A stretch of DNA of 26,812 bases from Trichosporon coremiiforme (Eukaryota; Basidiomycota; Tremellomycetes; Trichosporonales; Trichosporonaceae). Positions 1-10,196 of this stretch are shown here, in pieces. Each line of letters begins with the position of its first letter. Position 1 is the stretch's first letter. The stretch covers positions 1 through 26,812 of the forward strand of contig BCJJ01000002.1 of the NCBI GenBank assembly GCA_039545355.1, read 5' to 3'. The notes under the pieces were generated by a model. It ran no database searches and was not told where the DNA came from. It worked only from the letters and a program-made list of their open reading frames with translations. The position numbers were made by a program, and so were the translations under genes.

Positions 1-47
1 CCCCCTAACCCCCTAACCCTAACCCCCTAACCCTAACCCCTAACCCT
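1..47. repeat. Telomere repeat tract (C-strand)
   Basis: The window opens with back-to-back C(n)TAA units in which n is 5, 5, 3, 5, 3 and 4, followed by a partial CCCT unit. On the G-strand these are TTAGGG, TTAGGGG and TTAGGGGG. C-rich strand reading inward from base 1 is the orientation expected at a left chromosome end. The variable number of Cs resembles the heterogeneous repeats of basidiomycete yeasts. The tract is short, probably because the assembly stops within it. It could in principle be an interstitial tract, but it lies exactly at the start of the sequence. Confidence 0.9.
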
Positions 48-1383
48 CAAGCTCGATGTCGTCCAGCAGTGTCACAACGCACCGCTTGCAGGACACTTTG
101 GTCAAAGGAAGACACGCACCTTGGCGTCACGGTACTTCTACTTCCCTGGCATGCGTTCCTTTATCGACAAGTACGTCAACGGATGTGAGACTTGCACCCG
201 AAACAAGTCTCCACGCCATCGACGTTATGGTCCTCTCCAGCCTCTGCCTATTCCCGCCGCACCGTGGACGTCTATCTCCATGGACGCCATCACCAAGCTT
301 CCGCTCTCGAACGGCTTCAATTCGATCATGATTTTCCACTGCCGCTTAACCAAAATGGCGCACTTCGTGGCATTCTGCGAGAAGGGCTTTGACTCTCCTA
401 AGCAGGCAGCCATGTTCTTCGAGACCGTCGTTCGACTTCACGGTGTCCCAACTGACATTGTTTCAGATCGTGGTCCCACTCTTGTCTCCGCATTCTGGCG
501 TACCTTCGTCGATCTTCTCGGGTCTAAGCCCAACTTTACTACAGCTTACCACCCCCAAGCCAATGGTGGCAACGAGCGCATTAATCAAGTACTCGGGCAG
601 TACCTGCGCATCTACGTCAACCATAACAAAGACGACTGGTCCCAGAAACTCTCACAAGCCGAGTTCGTCTACAACAACTCGGTCCACTCGTCCACCGGAT
701 ACACTCCTTTTCAAGCGGTCTACGGCATTCACCCTCGTTCACCTCTCGACCATCTTGCCCCGACCAAACTTCCATCCCTTGACCATCTTATGCAGGAACG
801 TGCATCTCTACGCACTCAACTGGTTCGGAACTTAGAAACCGCTCGAGCCAACTACAAGCGTTTCTATGACCGTCACGCTCAAGCTTCTCCTCGCTTCAAG
901 GTAGGCGATATGGTCTACCTCTCTACCAAGAACCTCAGGTCCCTGCGCGACACAGACAAAGACAAGCTCGCACAACGCCTAGCAGGTCCTTTCAAGATCA
1001 TTCGCACTACTAACTCTCCTCTTGCTTTTGTACTCCAGCTTCCTCCCTCCATTGATATCCATCCCGTCTTCAATGTTGGCCTACTCGAGCCTGCACGTCC
1101 AAGCCTCCCAGACCAGCATCAGGATCCTCCTGCGCCCGTCATCGTTGATCAAGAGCAAGAATACCATCTCGATTTCATCCTTGACTCTCGCGTACATCCA
1201 GAGGACCCATCCAACTACCAATACCTCTGCAAGTGGCGCGACTACTCCGATGCAGAGAACAGTTGGGAGCCCTACGAGTACGTCTATAACACCGGTGCCT
1301 TCCGTACCTTTAAGCGCCTCAACAAGGACAACCCGGCTCACGTTTTTCCTCCACCCCGTCGGCGCAGACACACCCAGCGCTAG
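46..1383 (+). CDS. Chromovirus polyprotein fragment: integrase plus chromodomain
   Basis: The open frame begins inside the telomere tract, with no ATG at its start, and runs 445 codons to TAG. The HHCC zinc-binding module is visible as H10-x6-H17-x29-C47-x2-C50, including CHNAPLAGHFG. The catalytic DDE triad is D80 (in SMDAITKLP), D141 (in VSDRGP) and E177 (in GNERIN), with exactly 35 residues between the second D and the E. The C-terminal portion, about residues 370-425, is a chromodomain with the YLCKW and SWEPYEYV aromatic-cage pattern, which in this clade directs insertion to marked chromatin. The frame is intact but cannot be expressed as a full element because the 5' two thirds are missing. 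The Ty3/gypsy chromovirus assignment is firm; the subfamily is not resolved. Confidence 0.9.
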   Translation, partial: LKLDVVQQCHNAPLAGHFGQRKTRTLASRYFYFPGMRSFIDKYVNGCETCTRNKSPRHRRYGPLQPLPIPAAPWTSISMDAITKLPLSNGFNSIMIFHCRLTKMAHFVAFCEKGFDSPKQAAMFFETVVRLHGVPTDIVSDRGPTLVSAFWRTFVDLLGSKPNFTTAYHPQANGGNERINQVLGQYLRIYVNHNKDDWSQKLSQAEFVYNNSVHSSTGYTPFQAVYGIHPRSPLDHLAPTKLPSLDHLMQERASLRTQLVRNLETARANYKRFYDRHAQASPRFKVGDMVYLSTKNLRSLRDTDKDKLAQRLAGPFKIIRTTNSPLAFVLQLPPSIDIHPVFNVGLLEPARPSLPDQHQDPPAPVIVDQEQEYHLDFILDSRVHPEDPSNYQYLCKWRDYSDAENSWEPYEYVYNTGAFRTFKRLNKDNPAHVFPPPRRRRHTQR

Positions 1384-1679
1384 CCTCAGTCGTCCCTTCC
1401 TACCATGAGGTGCTGGGCCATCACCTCTTCAGAGGGGAGCTCCTGTCATGCCGTCGAGTTACGCCATGACATCACCGTCATTACTCAGTCCTCCTCTTAC
1501 ACTCTTGCCACCGTGTCCTCCTACTTGTGATCCTAGTTCCCATTGTACTCCTTCAACGATGGATCATTTGCCATTCCTCTAGTCTCTGCTCAACGACCTC
1601 GTTCAGCATCCTGTCCAGAGAGACTGTCAAGCCCGAGAGCATCCTTCTCGCCACTCTTATCCTAGGCGTCGGCCTGACA
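48..1679 (+). mobile_element. 5'-truncated Ty3/gypsy chromovirus (LTR retrotransposon)
   Basis: This is the 3' part of an LTR retrotransposon: integrase zinc finger, integrase core, chromodomain, polypurine tract and a likely 3' LTR. Gag, protease, reverse transcriptase and RNase H are absent because the element is cut at the telomere junction near base 47. The integrase frame is open without a single stop, so the copy is recent or under little decay. The 5' LTR and both target-site duplications cannot be assessed from this window. Confidence 0.85.
1444..1679 (+). repeat. Probable 3' LTR of the chromovirus
   Basis: A purine-rich stretch (AGAGGGGAGC, 1431-1440) 48 bp after the integrase stop looks like the plus-strand primer. 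Three bases later the sequence TGTCATG begins, a usual LTR start. The complementary end TGACA occurs at 1675-1679, giving a 236-bp LTR bounded by TGTCA and TGACA. The right boundary is a guess because no second LTR is present for comparison; the LTR could extend some way further into 1680-1850. Confidence 0.45.
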
Positions 1680-3261
<1,582 letters not shown>

Positions 3262-3323
3262 ACGGGTATTCAGCAGTCCAAAAGCATGCATTTTTGCTAT
3301 AGATGCAGTGATCGCGGGTGCCA

Positions 3324-4229
3324 TTACATCCACTTGTTGAACCAGTCGAGCATGACCTTGGGGTCCTTGCCAAAAAAATTGTAGCCGTCGAAACGGTGCA
3401 CGGTGCCCTCTATCCAGTACAACTCCTTGTCCTTGGAGCTCATGGCGTCGAAGATCTCCTGCGTGTCCTTCGGGGCATCGATGAGTCGGTCGTCCCTGAC
3501 CTGCACAACCTTGGTCGGAATCGTGACGGCGCTAGCAGCGCGCTGGGGCGAGAACTGCTCCAGGCGCCATCCGGTCTGGTTGAAGATGCCCTCGTCGACA
3601 CGGCGGCACGCCTCCTTGGGATCCAGACCCATGCCCTTCGCAGCTGTGATGACAAAAGTCTCGATGCTGACGGGCTGCAGGGCGACCATGCACTTGACGT
3701 CCTTGAACGCGGCGGGGTCGTCGCGCATCGCGTAGATCGTCGAATCCGCGCCCATGCATCGGCTGAGCAGGCCGATCTCCATGCTCTTCATCTCGGGGTG
3801 CTGGCGGGCGTACGCGAGCGAGCCAAGCACATCGCGCGCTTCGTTGTTGCCGATTGACATGGAGCCGCCCCATCCGCTCCATGAGCGGCCGTGGTTGCGC
3901 AGGTCATACGTGAGCACTGCGTAGCCAGCATCGTGGAGCGCCTTCAAGTCGGGGATGAAGTTTACGTCGACGGGGTCAAAGGTGTCGTACCCCGGGAGCT
4001 TGCCCGGGAAGCCACCCTTGTTGAAAGTCATCGGGTGGTTGGCGATGATGAGCTTTTTGGATCCCTTGCAGGGGAGGTACCAGCCCTCGAGCGTGACGTT
4101 GTCCTTGGCGGAGGGGAACCAAACGGTCTCGAACTCGAGCCCCTGTTCGGAGGGGTAGTGCTGTAGAGGCGCGGGCTGCTCTGGTCCCCAGCTGAAGACT
4201 TGGACAAAGCGGTTGACGAGGGCGTCCAT
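3324..4229 (-). CDS. Alpha/beta-hydrolase with cysteine at the nucleophile elbow
   Basis: This single-exon frame encodes 301 aa with no signal peptide. Features of the alpha/beta-hydrolase fold are in order: oxyanion-strand segment NHPMTFNKGG (65-73), the YDLRNHGRS strand-turn (about 108-116), the nucleophile elbow LLSRCMGADS with C158 where most members have Ser, an acidic residue in VRDDRLID (D246/D247), and the catalytic-type His H278 in EGTVHRFDG. The triad would therefore be Cys-Asp-His, as in dienelactone hydrolases, although the surrounding sequence is not of that family. The substrate is unknown. The initiating ATG at 4229 fits the fold's N-terminus. It is convergent with mannitol dehydrogenase. 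Confident on fold, not on reaction. Confidence 0.82.
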   Translation of the reverse strand: MDALVNRFVQVFSWGPEQPAPLQHYPSEQGLEFETVWFPSAKDNVTLEGWYLPCKGSKKLIIANHPMTFNKGGFPGKLPGYDTFDPVDVNFIPDLKALHDAGYAVLTYDLRNHGRSWSGWGGSMSIGNNEARDVLGSLAYARQHPEMKSMEIGLLSRCMGADSTIYAMRDDPAAFKDVKCMVALQPVSIETFVITAAKGMGLDPKEACRRVDEGIFNQTGWRLEQFSPQRAASAVTIPTKVVQVRDDRLIDAPKDTQEIFDAMSSKDKELYWIEGTVHRFDGYNFFGKDPKVMLDWFNKWM

Positions 4230-4345
4230 CTTATTCGACTGGGCGTCAGCGAGGTCCCAATCTCGGTCACTTGCTCTAGTGATTGTGTGTGGTGTTCTCT
4301 GGGCGAGGTGTGTTGGGGAGGTGGAGTCGGCGGATCAGGCGGCTG

Positions 4346-4352
4346 TTATATA
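4346..4352 (-). promoter_or_regulatory. Possible TATA box for the alpha/beta-hydrolase
   Basis: TATATAA on the minus strand lies 117 bp upstream of the hydrolase ATG. The distance is longer than for other TATA boxes in this window, so the 5' leader would be about 80-90 nt. Confidence 0.35.
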
Positions 4353-4450
4353 GTTTGAGTCCGTCGCTTCCATAGATCGCCGATGTCATTGTAAGGAACC
4401 GCGGAGAAGACGCATGTTGACAGCAGACTGCTGGCACGGTGATGGAAAAA

Positions 4451-4499
4451 ATGGTGGAGGATGTGGAGGATGTGGAGAATGTGGAGCATGTGGAGGATG
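4451..4499. repeat. 9-bp tandem repeat (ATGTGGAGG)
   Basis: Four clean copies of ATGTGGAG[G/A/C] run from 4461 to 4496, preceded by a degenerate copy (ATGGTGGAGG) and followed by a partial one. The repeat lies in the non-coding stretch between the hydrolase promoter and the LtrA-like relic. Although the repeat is a multiple of three, the frame crossing it has no recognisable protein content. The rest of 4353-4886 shows no gene. Confidence 0.8.
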
Positions 4500-5051
4500 C
4501 CGAGCAGCCGACTGAGAAGGCCGATGGCCCTCCACCACGAAAGTCACGTGCCTCCGCTATCCTCCACGGTCCTCCACCCGAGCCAGAGCCCGTCGCCGTC
4601 GCCGTTCGGCACGACCAAACGTGCAAGAGCGGAGCTAAGGGTCCATGATGAGTACGTCGCATACTTTGCCCGCGAGCCGGTGCCAGACGCATGTGGTCGA
4701 GGCGAACGCTACCCGGCGCCCGTCAAGGGCCGGACCCCTGCGAAAGGGGCCGACGGCGATTGAGCATGACATCACGAACCAGGTCCGTCTTGTTGACATC
4801 CGCCGCGACCCTACATTCCACCGCTCACATCCCTCACTCGCGTGCGCTCTACCTCTTAGCAGTGACCAGCAAGCGGCACCCCATGCATGGCTGATACGCA
4901 CCTTCCAGCTACTCTCCATGAACTGATCATCGCTGATGACCATCGCTGCGATGAGCTCGACCAGCTCGAAACCGGCGGTATCGCAGCATTCCAGGTCTCA
5001 CTCCTCCTTAATTCCTGAGACCGCCCAAGCTTCGCGCACTCACGGCGCAAT

Positions 5052-5868
5052 GTGCGCGATACCCCCAAGGAGAACGGTTACAAGGAGCTCGAACACGCTG
5101 ATGAGAGCGTGAATCAGTGCGTGTCACAGGTATGTATGTTACAGACGGACCTGACAGACAGACCAAGACGCCGTGATGGCGAGCTCTTTGCGCCCCGACG
5201 CCGAGTCACGTACAAGCGCATTCCGTTTGTTAGCATACCAGAAGCCGACGACGGCTCGGCCTGGCTCTCTGAAGATGCGGTTGCGACAGAATGGCTCGGA
5301 CTGTTCTACAGAGAGTCGAAAGCCGGTCGAGGCTGACTCGGCACATCTCGCGGTCACATCGACGTTTACGACCTTCAATGCGAGCCACCAGCTACGTACT
5401 CCTTCCGGTCTGCCCTCATACCTCGCTTATTTCACCGCGATCGTGGCCATGTGGGCGGTGCAGGTGCGCGCGATGGCGGACCAGGCGAAGGACCTGATCG
5501 TGCGTGCAGTCGAGGAGGTGATGAGCGACGCCTTCTCGGCTGTTCTGTGCCTGTATCCTGCGGCCGTGAGTACAGGTCGATCGCGGGGCTGACGTCAGGG
5601 CGGTATCCTGATCTTCGCGGTGCTGAGGTCGGTGAACCGGTTCCACTTCCGCGGACTTGCGGGCTACGCGATCCACATCGCCCAAGTGACCGGGGGCATC
5701 ACGCTGTGCCTCCTCGACCTCCTCGCTCTCGGTCGAAGCAGGTGTGGTTCGACCACTGACGCTCTGAGGACGTCTACTACTGCAACCCGCTCTACGGCAC
5801 TTGTCTCGAACAGCATGGGAATTGCGATCGTGTTCCTGGTTTACCTCGCGGTGCAGTTGGGCTACATG
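5052..5868 (+). pseudogene. Decayed LtrA-like membrane protein gene
   Basis: Protein-like segments are spread over shifted frames. At 5052-5333 a segment ends in AVATEWLGLFY and then hits a stop. At 5335-5565 another frame continues with TFTTFNASHQLRTPSG and a hydrophobic helix. A perfect 33-nt intron follows (5566-5598, GTGAGT ... CTGACGTCAG), then further hydrophobic helices (5599-5868) and a second intron-like sequence (5869-5900). The WLGLFY ... TTFNASHQ block resembles the first helix of low-temperature-requirement A (LtrA) family proteins, where an FYDLVF-type motif is expected; that motif is interrupted here. A possible first exon starts at 4887 (MADTHLPATLHEL) but cannot be joined cleanly. 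I read this as a dead multi-exon gene. A highly fragmented living gene is less likely. The family call is from memory of the motif. Confidence 0.45.
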
Positions 5869-5871
5869 GTA

Positions 5872-6671
5872 AGCTTGGGCACATGCGAAGCTGACAGCAG
5901 CTTACGATGGAAAACGGATGGCGCGTGTTCCATGTCGAGCGGGAACAGAGGGGACTGGGGCAGAGTAGAGGCGTTGCCCTCATCAGCTCCGAAGGACAGC
6001 TCAGTCGTGAGCTCCATCCCTGTCCCGTTGACGTTCTTGAGGGACAGAACATCCACGCGGACCTAGATGTCCTTCCAGTTGCCAAACCAGACCTTGGCGG
6101 TAACTGGCCCTTACTCACACGCCTGCTTGAGGGTGTCCGTAACCCCAGTGATCCTGCCTCCAGTTGGCGATCTTGTCGGGGATGTTGTTCATGAGCATGC
6201 ACAGTCCTCAGTCGTCGCTTGGGATTACATTCCCGTTCAGCGGCCACAGGGAGAGCTTGGTGAAGCGGTCGAAGCTGAGGGTTTGCTTGGTCGCTGTCCA
6301 GTCGATCTCGGCGTCGTCGGTGAACCCTGCACCCTCGCACCTTCGGCTTCGACGACAGCAGACTCAAGCCCGTTCGGCACCGCGAATCGCTTCTTGTAGG
6401 TCAATTCCATGTTGACGCCATCCTTATGGCGGATGCGGACTACCCATCCCTCTGCATTCAGCTCCTTGTCGTCGGTGTCGAAGTACACCCATGTCTGCTC
6501 TTGCGGCGACGAACGCAGAGGAAACACAGATACTACGTCCGGGCTTGGCTGGCTGGACTTGAGTGCAGAGTCGAGCAGTGAGAACTTGACCTCGTAGCTC
6601 AATGGGATGCCGCCTTTGGAATTTGCGAAGGCGCCGAAAGCTACGAACGAGATGGCAGCGAGTTTGAACAT
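5872..6671 (-). pseudogene. Decayed secreted CYTH-like domain protein
   Basis: Minus-strand reading starts at 6671 with a good signal peptide (MFKLAAISFVAFGAFA). A CYTH-type pattern follows: YFDTDDKELNAEGWVVRIR and MELTYKKRF, the strands that carry the tunnel-facing charged residues in this superfamily. The frame then breaks: a shift near 6330 moves to a segment with DDAEIDWTATKQTLSF, which ends at a stop (6208-6210). The next homologous segment, GPVTAKVWFGNWKD, is bounded by stops at 6111-6113 and 6063-6065. The last segment (VDVLSLKNVNGTGMELTTEL) remains open past them. No introns with proper junctions explain these breaks. The ancestral product was probably a secreted protein of about 250-270 aa. 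It overlaps the end of the LtrA-like relic tail to tail. Confidence 0.6.
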
Positions 6672-7532
6672 GGTGCGGAGGATGCTGGTGTCAAAGGTAT
6701 ACGATGATTGACGATGGAGTTTCAGAACGATGCGGTGCGCAGAGTTAAGTGAGCGCCATTACGCTCTCTGTTTGTGATGTTGGCGTCATCATGTTCACGT
6801 TCACACGACCTGACAACCGTTTTCGGGTCCGTCGTCCCTCGTGTTTCGGCACCTTTTCGCTGATCGTCAATACGTCCCTGCTGGCGAGATCACCGAGATA
6901 ACCCGTGTGATCGACACCCTTATGCATCTGGCACCTTGTCCATGCACTGGGCGTCGTTGTCGCAGCAAGATCGAGAGGGGATGCACGCAGATCCTCCGCG
7001 AAGCCATGCTCGGGCAGGGGGCACATACGCAAAGCAGACTGACAGAGTTATAGACCCGGGAGCAAGTAGAATGGACTGAGGCGACGCTAGACTGGCTCAT
7101 GGTACGATACATCGTTCGGTCACAATGGGTGGCGGGGGATCATAGGTCGACATGAAGTCAACTCATCCCATGCGGGACGGAATGCTGACAGCATATGCAT
7201 GCACCGGATTGGGTTATCGACGGCATCCAGGGTTCCTTTTGCGAGGCGTGTGCAGTCAGCCTATCTGCTTCCGCTGGATCCCGCTGATCGACGTGCCTGC
7301 ATTTCGCACACTCATCCCGCACCAACCTGCATCGCGCCCTCTGCACCATCTGCTCTCGACATGAGGCGAATGCCAAGTCGCACGCCAGGGTGACTGACAC
7401 TGTACCTTCAGCCATGGCGCGCATGGGTCAAAGCGCGCTCGACCTCATGCACCCAATCCCCACAGCCAACAGTACATAAGTAGTCTTGGCGCGCTCGACC
7501 CATCTCCACCTCCCTCCCTTCCCCCATTCACA
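6672..7532. other. Non-coding stretch
   Basis: I see no gene or recognisable relic in this 860-bp interval. The right end is the promoter of the next gene: the leader before the ATG at 7533 is pyrimidine-rich (CCACCTCCCTCCCTTCCCCC), and there is no clear TATA box. Confidence 0.5.
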
Positions 7533-9025
7533 ATGCTCACCCTCTTAACATCGATACTTCTGCTCCAGGCCGTCGCCGCTGATCCGGTGCCAATCCGCCT
7601 CCACCACCGGTCTGCCTCGAGCCTCCGCAAGCGCGGCTTCGACATAACGTGAGTCTCCCCAGTATGCACAGCTGACCTCAGGGTGGAGAACAACTGGCTC
7701 GACCAGCTGTACACCTTTGATATCAAGGCTGGGTATGTAACTTGAGAAAACACAGCTGATGAAAGGACGCCCCCGCAGACTGTCGAGGCGAGACTCGCTT
7801 CGGAAGACACTGACATTTGGTTTCGCAGCTGGCCCTCCTGGATGCAATCTGAGATTATCAAAGACCCCGGTGGCTTCCTGGGCAACGAGAACTCAACGTT
7901 CAAGGTCATCAACAAGACTGAGCCAGGAAAACATGGAAACAGTATCATAACAGCTGGCGAGCCGCTCTGGATCGGAACCACTATCATAACGGCCTCGGAC
8001 ACGTTCACGTTTGGCAACAGCACTGGAAACGAAACCTTCAGTGAGTTGTCACTCCCAGCCCACACTGACTACTGTCTACGTTCACATGGATGGCCACAGC
8101 CTGATGACGTGGGGATTCGGATTGACGGCGGGCGGCGAGAACTTCCTGCAACGGGCTGCGGCCAATTGGACCGACAAGCGCATGGGCCTGTTCCTCAGTC
8201 GCCACCTCACGGAACCCGGGAAGGACTCGTACGGTAAAGACCAAGCCAGGCTACCCGCGTGGAAGGACAGTGAAATCATGACTGAGTGAGTCACAGAAGG
8301 GGAGAGCGCTGACCTCAGCGGCATCAACAAGGACAAGTACACGGGTGACATCCGGAGCTACCCTGTCGATCCAGCGTACGGGTGGCACGTGCCTCTGCAG
8401 GGCATCACGGTGAACGGGCAGAACATCGACATCAGCAGTGGGGACAATGGGGGCAACGGGGGCAACAGCACCCGCGCTAATGTCACCACGACCTTGAAGG
8501 AAATCACAGCCCCGCGCGAGGTCGTGGAACGTATCTACGCTCTGATCCCGGGGGCGAAGCTGCTGCAGCCGGTCGAGGGTAACCCGTCGAACACAAGCTG
8601 GGTGTTCCCTTGCGAGAATGTGCCGAACATTAGCATCTCGCTAAACATTGGCCGGGACGAGTACGCCATCGCCGCTGTCGATATGGTCTTAGGCACCTAC
8701 AATGGCGAGTGGTTCTCAGATGAAGGTGGTTGGAAAATTGAAGCCACACCCAAGAACGGATCTTGCGTCGGCCTGTTTCGCAGCGCGTAAGTGCCCCGGT
8801 CTCGCAGTGGTGCTGACATGCAGGAAAGGCAACAAGACGCAATGGCGGTTGGGAACCGGCTTCCTTAAGAACGTGTACACCGTCTTCGACTTTGAGACAC
8901 CCGCCGTCGGCTTCGCCAAGCTCTCAGACGGGGCCCAGCCAGACGTGAAGCCGAGCAGGGCAGGGGCAACGACTGTGTCAGGCGCCGTCCTTGCTGCGGC
9001 TCTGGCGGTCGGATGCCTTTGGTAG
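7533..9025 (+). CDS. Secreted GPI-type pepsin-fold protein lacking both catalytic aspartates (pseudo-aspartic protease)
   Basis: Six exons are inferred: 7533-7648, 7682-7732, 7766-8040, 8075-8285, 8319-8786 and 8824-9025, giving 440 aa. The N-terminus is a signal peptide followed by a Kex2-like LRKR site (31-34). Peptidase family A1 hallmarks are the GTPPQTVEARL strand (56-66), LGTGF..NVYTVFDFETPAVGFAKL near the end, and GINKDKYTGDI (219-229). The first DTG is replaced by A67-S68-E69 before DTDIW. The second is replaced by N272-V-T in ANVTTTLKEITAP. The C-terminus has a Ser/Ala-rich spacer and a hydrophobic tail typical of GPI attachment. Four introns are 33-37 nt with normal ends. The third fits the frame only with a TG acceptor at 8073-8074; an alternative AG at 8098-8099 breaks the frame. 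If expressed, the product is probably a cell-surface binding or structural protein, not a protease. Confidence 0.75.
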
Positions 9026-9264
9026 CGTGCTCGTGACTTTTGGACTGTACAACATCATGACATGGCTGCTCAGAATGCGTTCCGAAGAAGAGCTTCCTGG
9101 CCCTGGACTGCGGAGACAATCGTATGCGTCCCCTTCTTCTGAGATGCTGAGGATCAGGTGGAAGGTGAACATGCGTTTAGGATGGAGAGGAGCAGCCTCG
9201 GGGTGTTGCGCAGCAAACCCGCTTTGCGAGACGCATCACGCCGTGCGGTAGACGCCTTGCGCAG

Positions 9265-10196
9265 CTATCGATTGAGCTCGTCGGGAAGCGGCTGCAGCTC
9301 GCCCTTCCTGTAAATCTCTTCCGAGACGATTTCGCCATCGTCGTCCATGTGGTACACAATGGACCTAATACTGCGGTACTTCCCCGCGAAGCGGCCAGAG
9401 TCCTCCACCACTACCAGTGCCCTCAGCAGTGACGTAGAAGCCGACGGCGGGGAGCAAAAATGGCCACCCTCGGTGGGCGGTCCTCGATGTACACGATAAA
9501 CGACCAGGCTAGGAGAGCCGAGCGGAGGAATGGCGCGATCTCGGGTGCACCGCCGGCGAATTGGAGGCCAGCTGGGACGCGGCCTCGATAGTCAGCTAGT
9601 CAGCGAAGTTCGCCGGGCGTCTCTGCCTGCCTACGCAGACGTAGGCTCTGTCCATCAAGGGCTCGATTTCGTCGATATACTGATACCACGCGAACTTGTG
9701 GTTGGAATCGAACTGATCTGCTTCAGGTTGGAGTGCATCAGGCTGCGGCGCAGTCAGCTATGTTTCCTGCACACAGGCCGCAGAGGACTGGCCGCTATCA
9801 GCGCAGCGTGAACTCTCCCGTGATACTGATACGGAGTGCCTGGACTCACATTTCAAGAATCTTGTCGGACACGGCCGGCTTGAAGCACGCGTTGTCGTCG
9901 ATATCAACGACATTAAGCAGGCAGGCGGCAGAAGAGCAGTCGGTCGCAGCAATGCGCCCAAGGCAGTGAGACCAGCTCAAGCTAGTTTGCTGCGCCGCCC
10001 AAGCTACTTCGCTGGCTGTGTGAGAGGGATGAAAGGGCGGACAGCCGATCGCGTCGAGTCATCAGGCGCGGGGAAAGGCTGGAGAGGGGCGCGGGAGCGA
10101 AGCGAGGTTTCGCTGATACTCGTCATTGAAGCAGGTGAAGTGTTGGCTGTACTTTTTCATGGCGGCGAATGAGTAGCAAGAAAAGAAGTCGTCCAT
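9265..10196 (-). pseudogene. Decayed Cys-containing hypothetical protein gene
   Basis: Minus-strand segments look like one gene. The start MDDFFSCYSFAAMKKYSQHF is at 10196. A middle block reads DCSSAACLLNVVDIDDNACF and ends in ILEM before a GTGAGT donor (about 9855). A block with FAWYQYIDEIEPLMDRAYVC is cut by a TAG after NFAD. The final block holds IVYHMDDDGEIVSEEIYRK and ends in LPDELNR plus a natural stop (9265-9267). Between the blocks there are frame changes and stops that I cannot resolve with introns. I do not recognise the family. Conserved-looking Cys pairs suggest an extracellular or disulfide-bonded origin, but no signal peptide is clear. An upstream frame (MSNPSNPSNPDKP, using a 9-bp repeat at about 10203-10240) might have been the original start. 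Confidence 0.5.

Noticed and set aside
5130..5161. Possible 32-nt intron (GTATGT ... CTGACAGACAG) in the LtrA-like relic
   Set aside because: The ends look right, but removing it breaks the frame that carries the best protein similarity on both sides; it may be a real ancestral intron in a frameshifted gene, so it is left unplaced.
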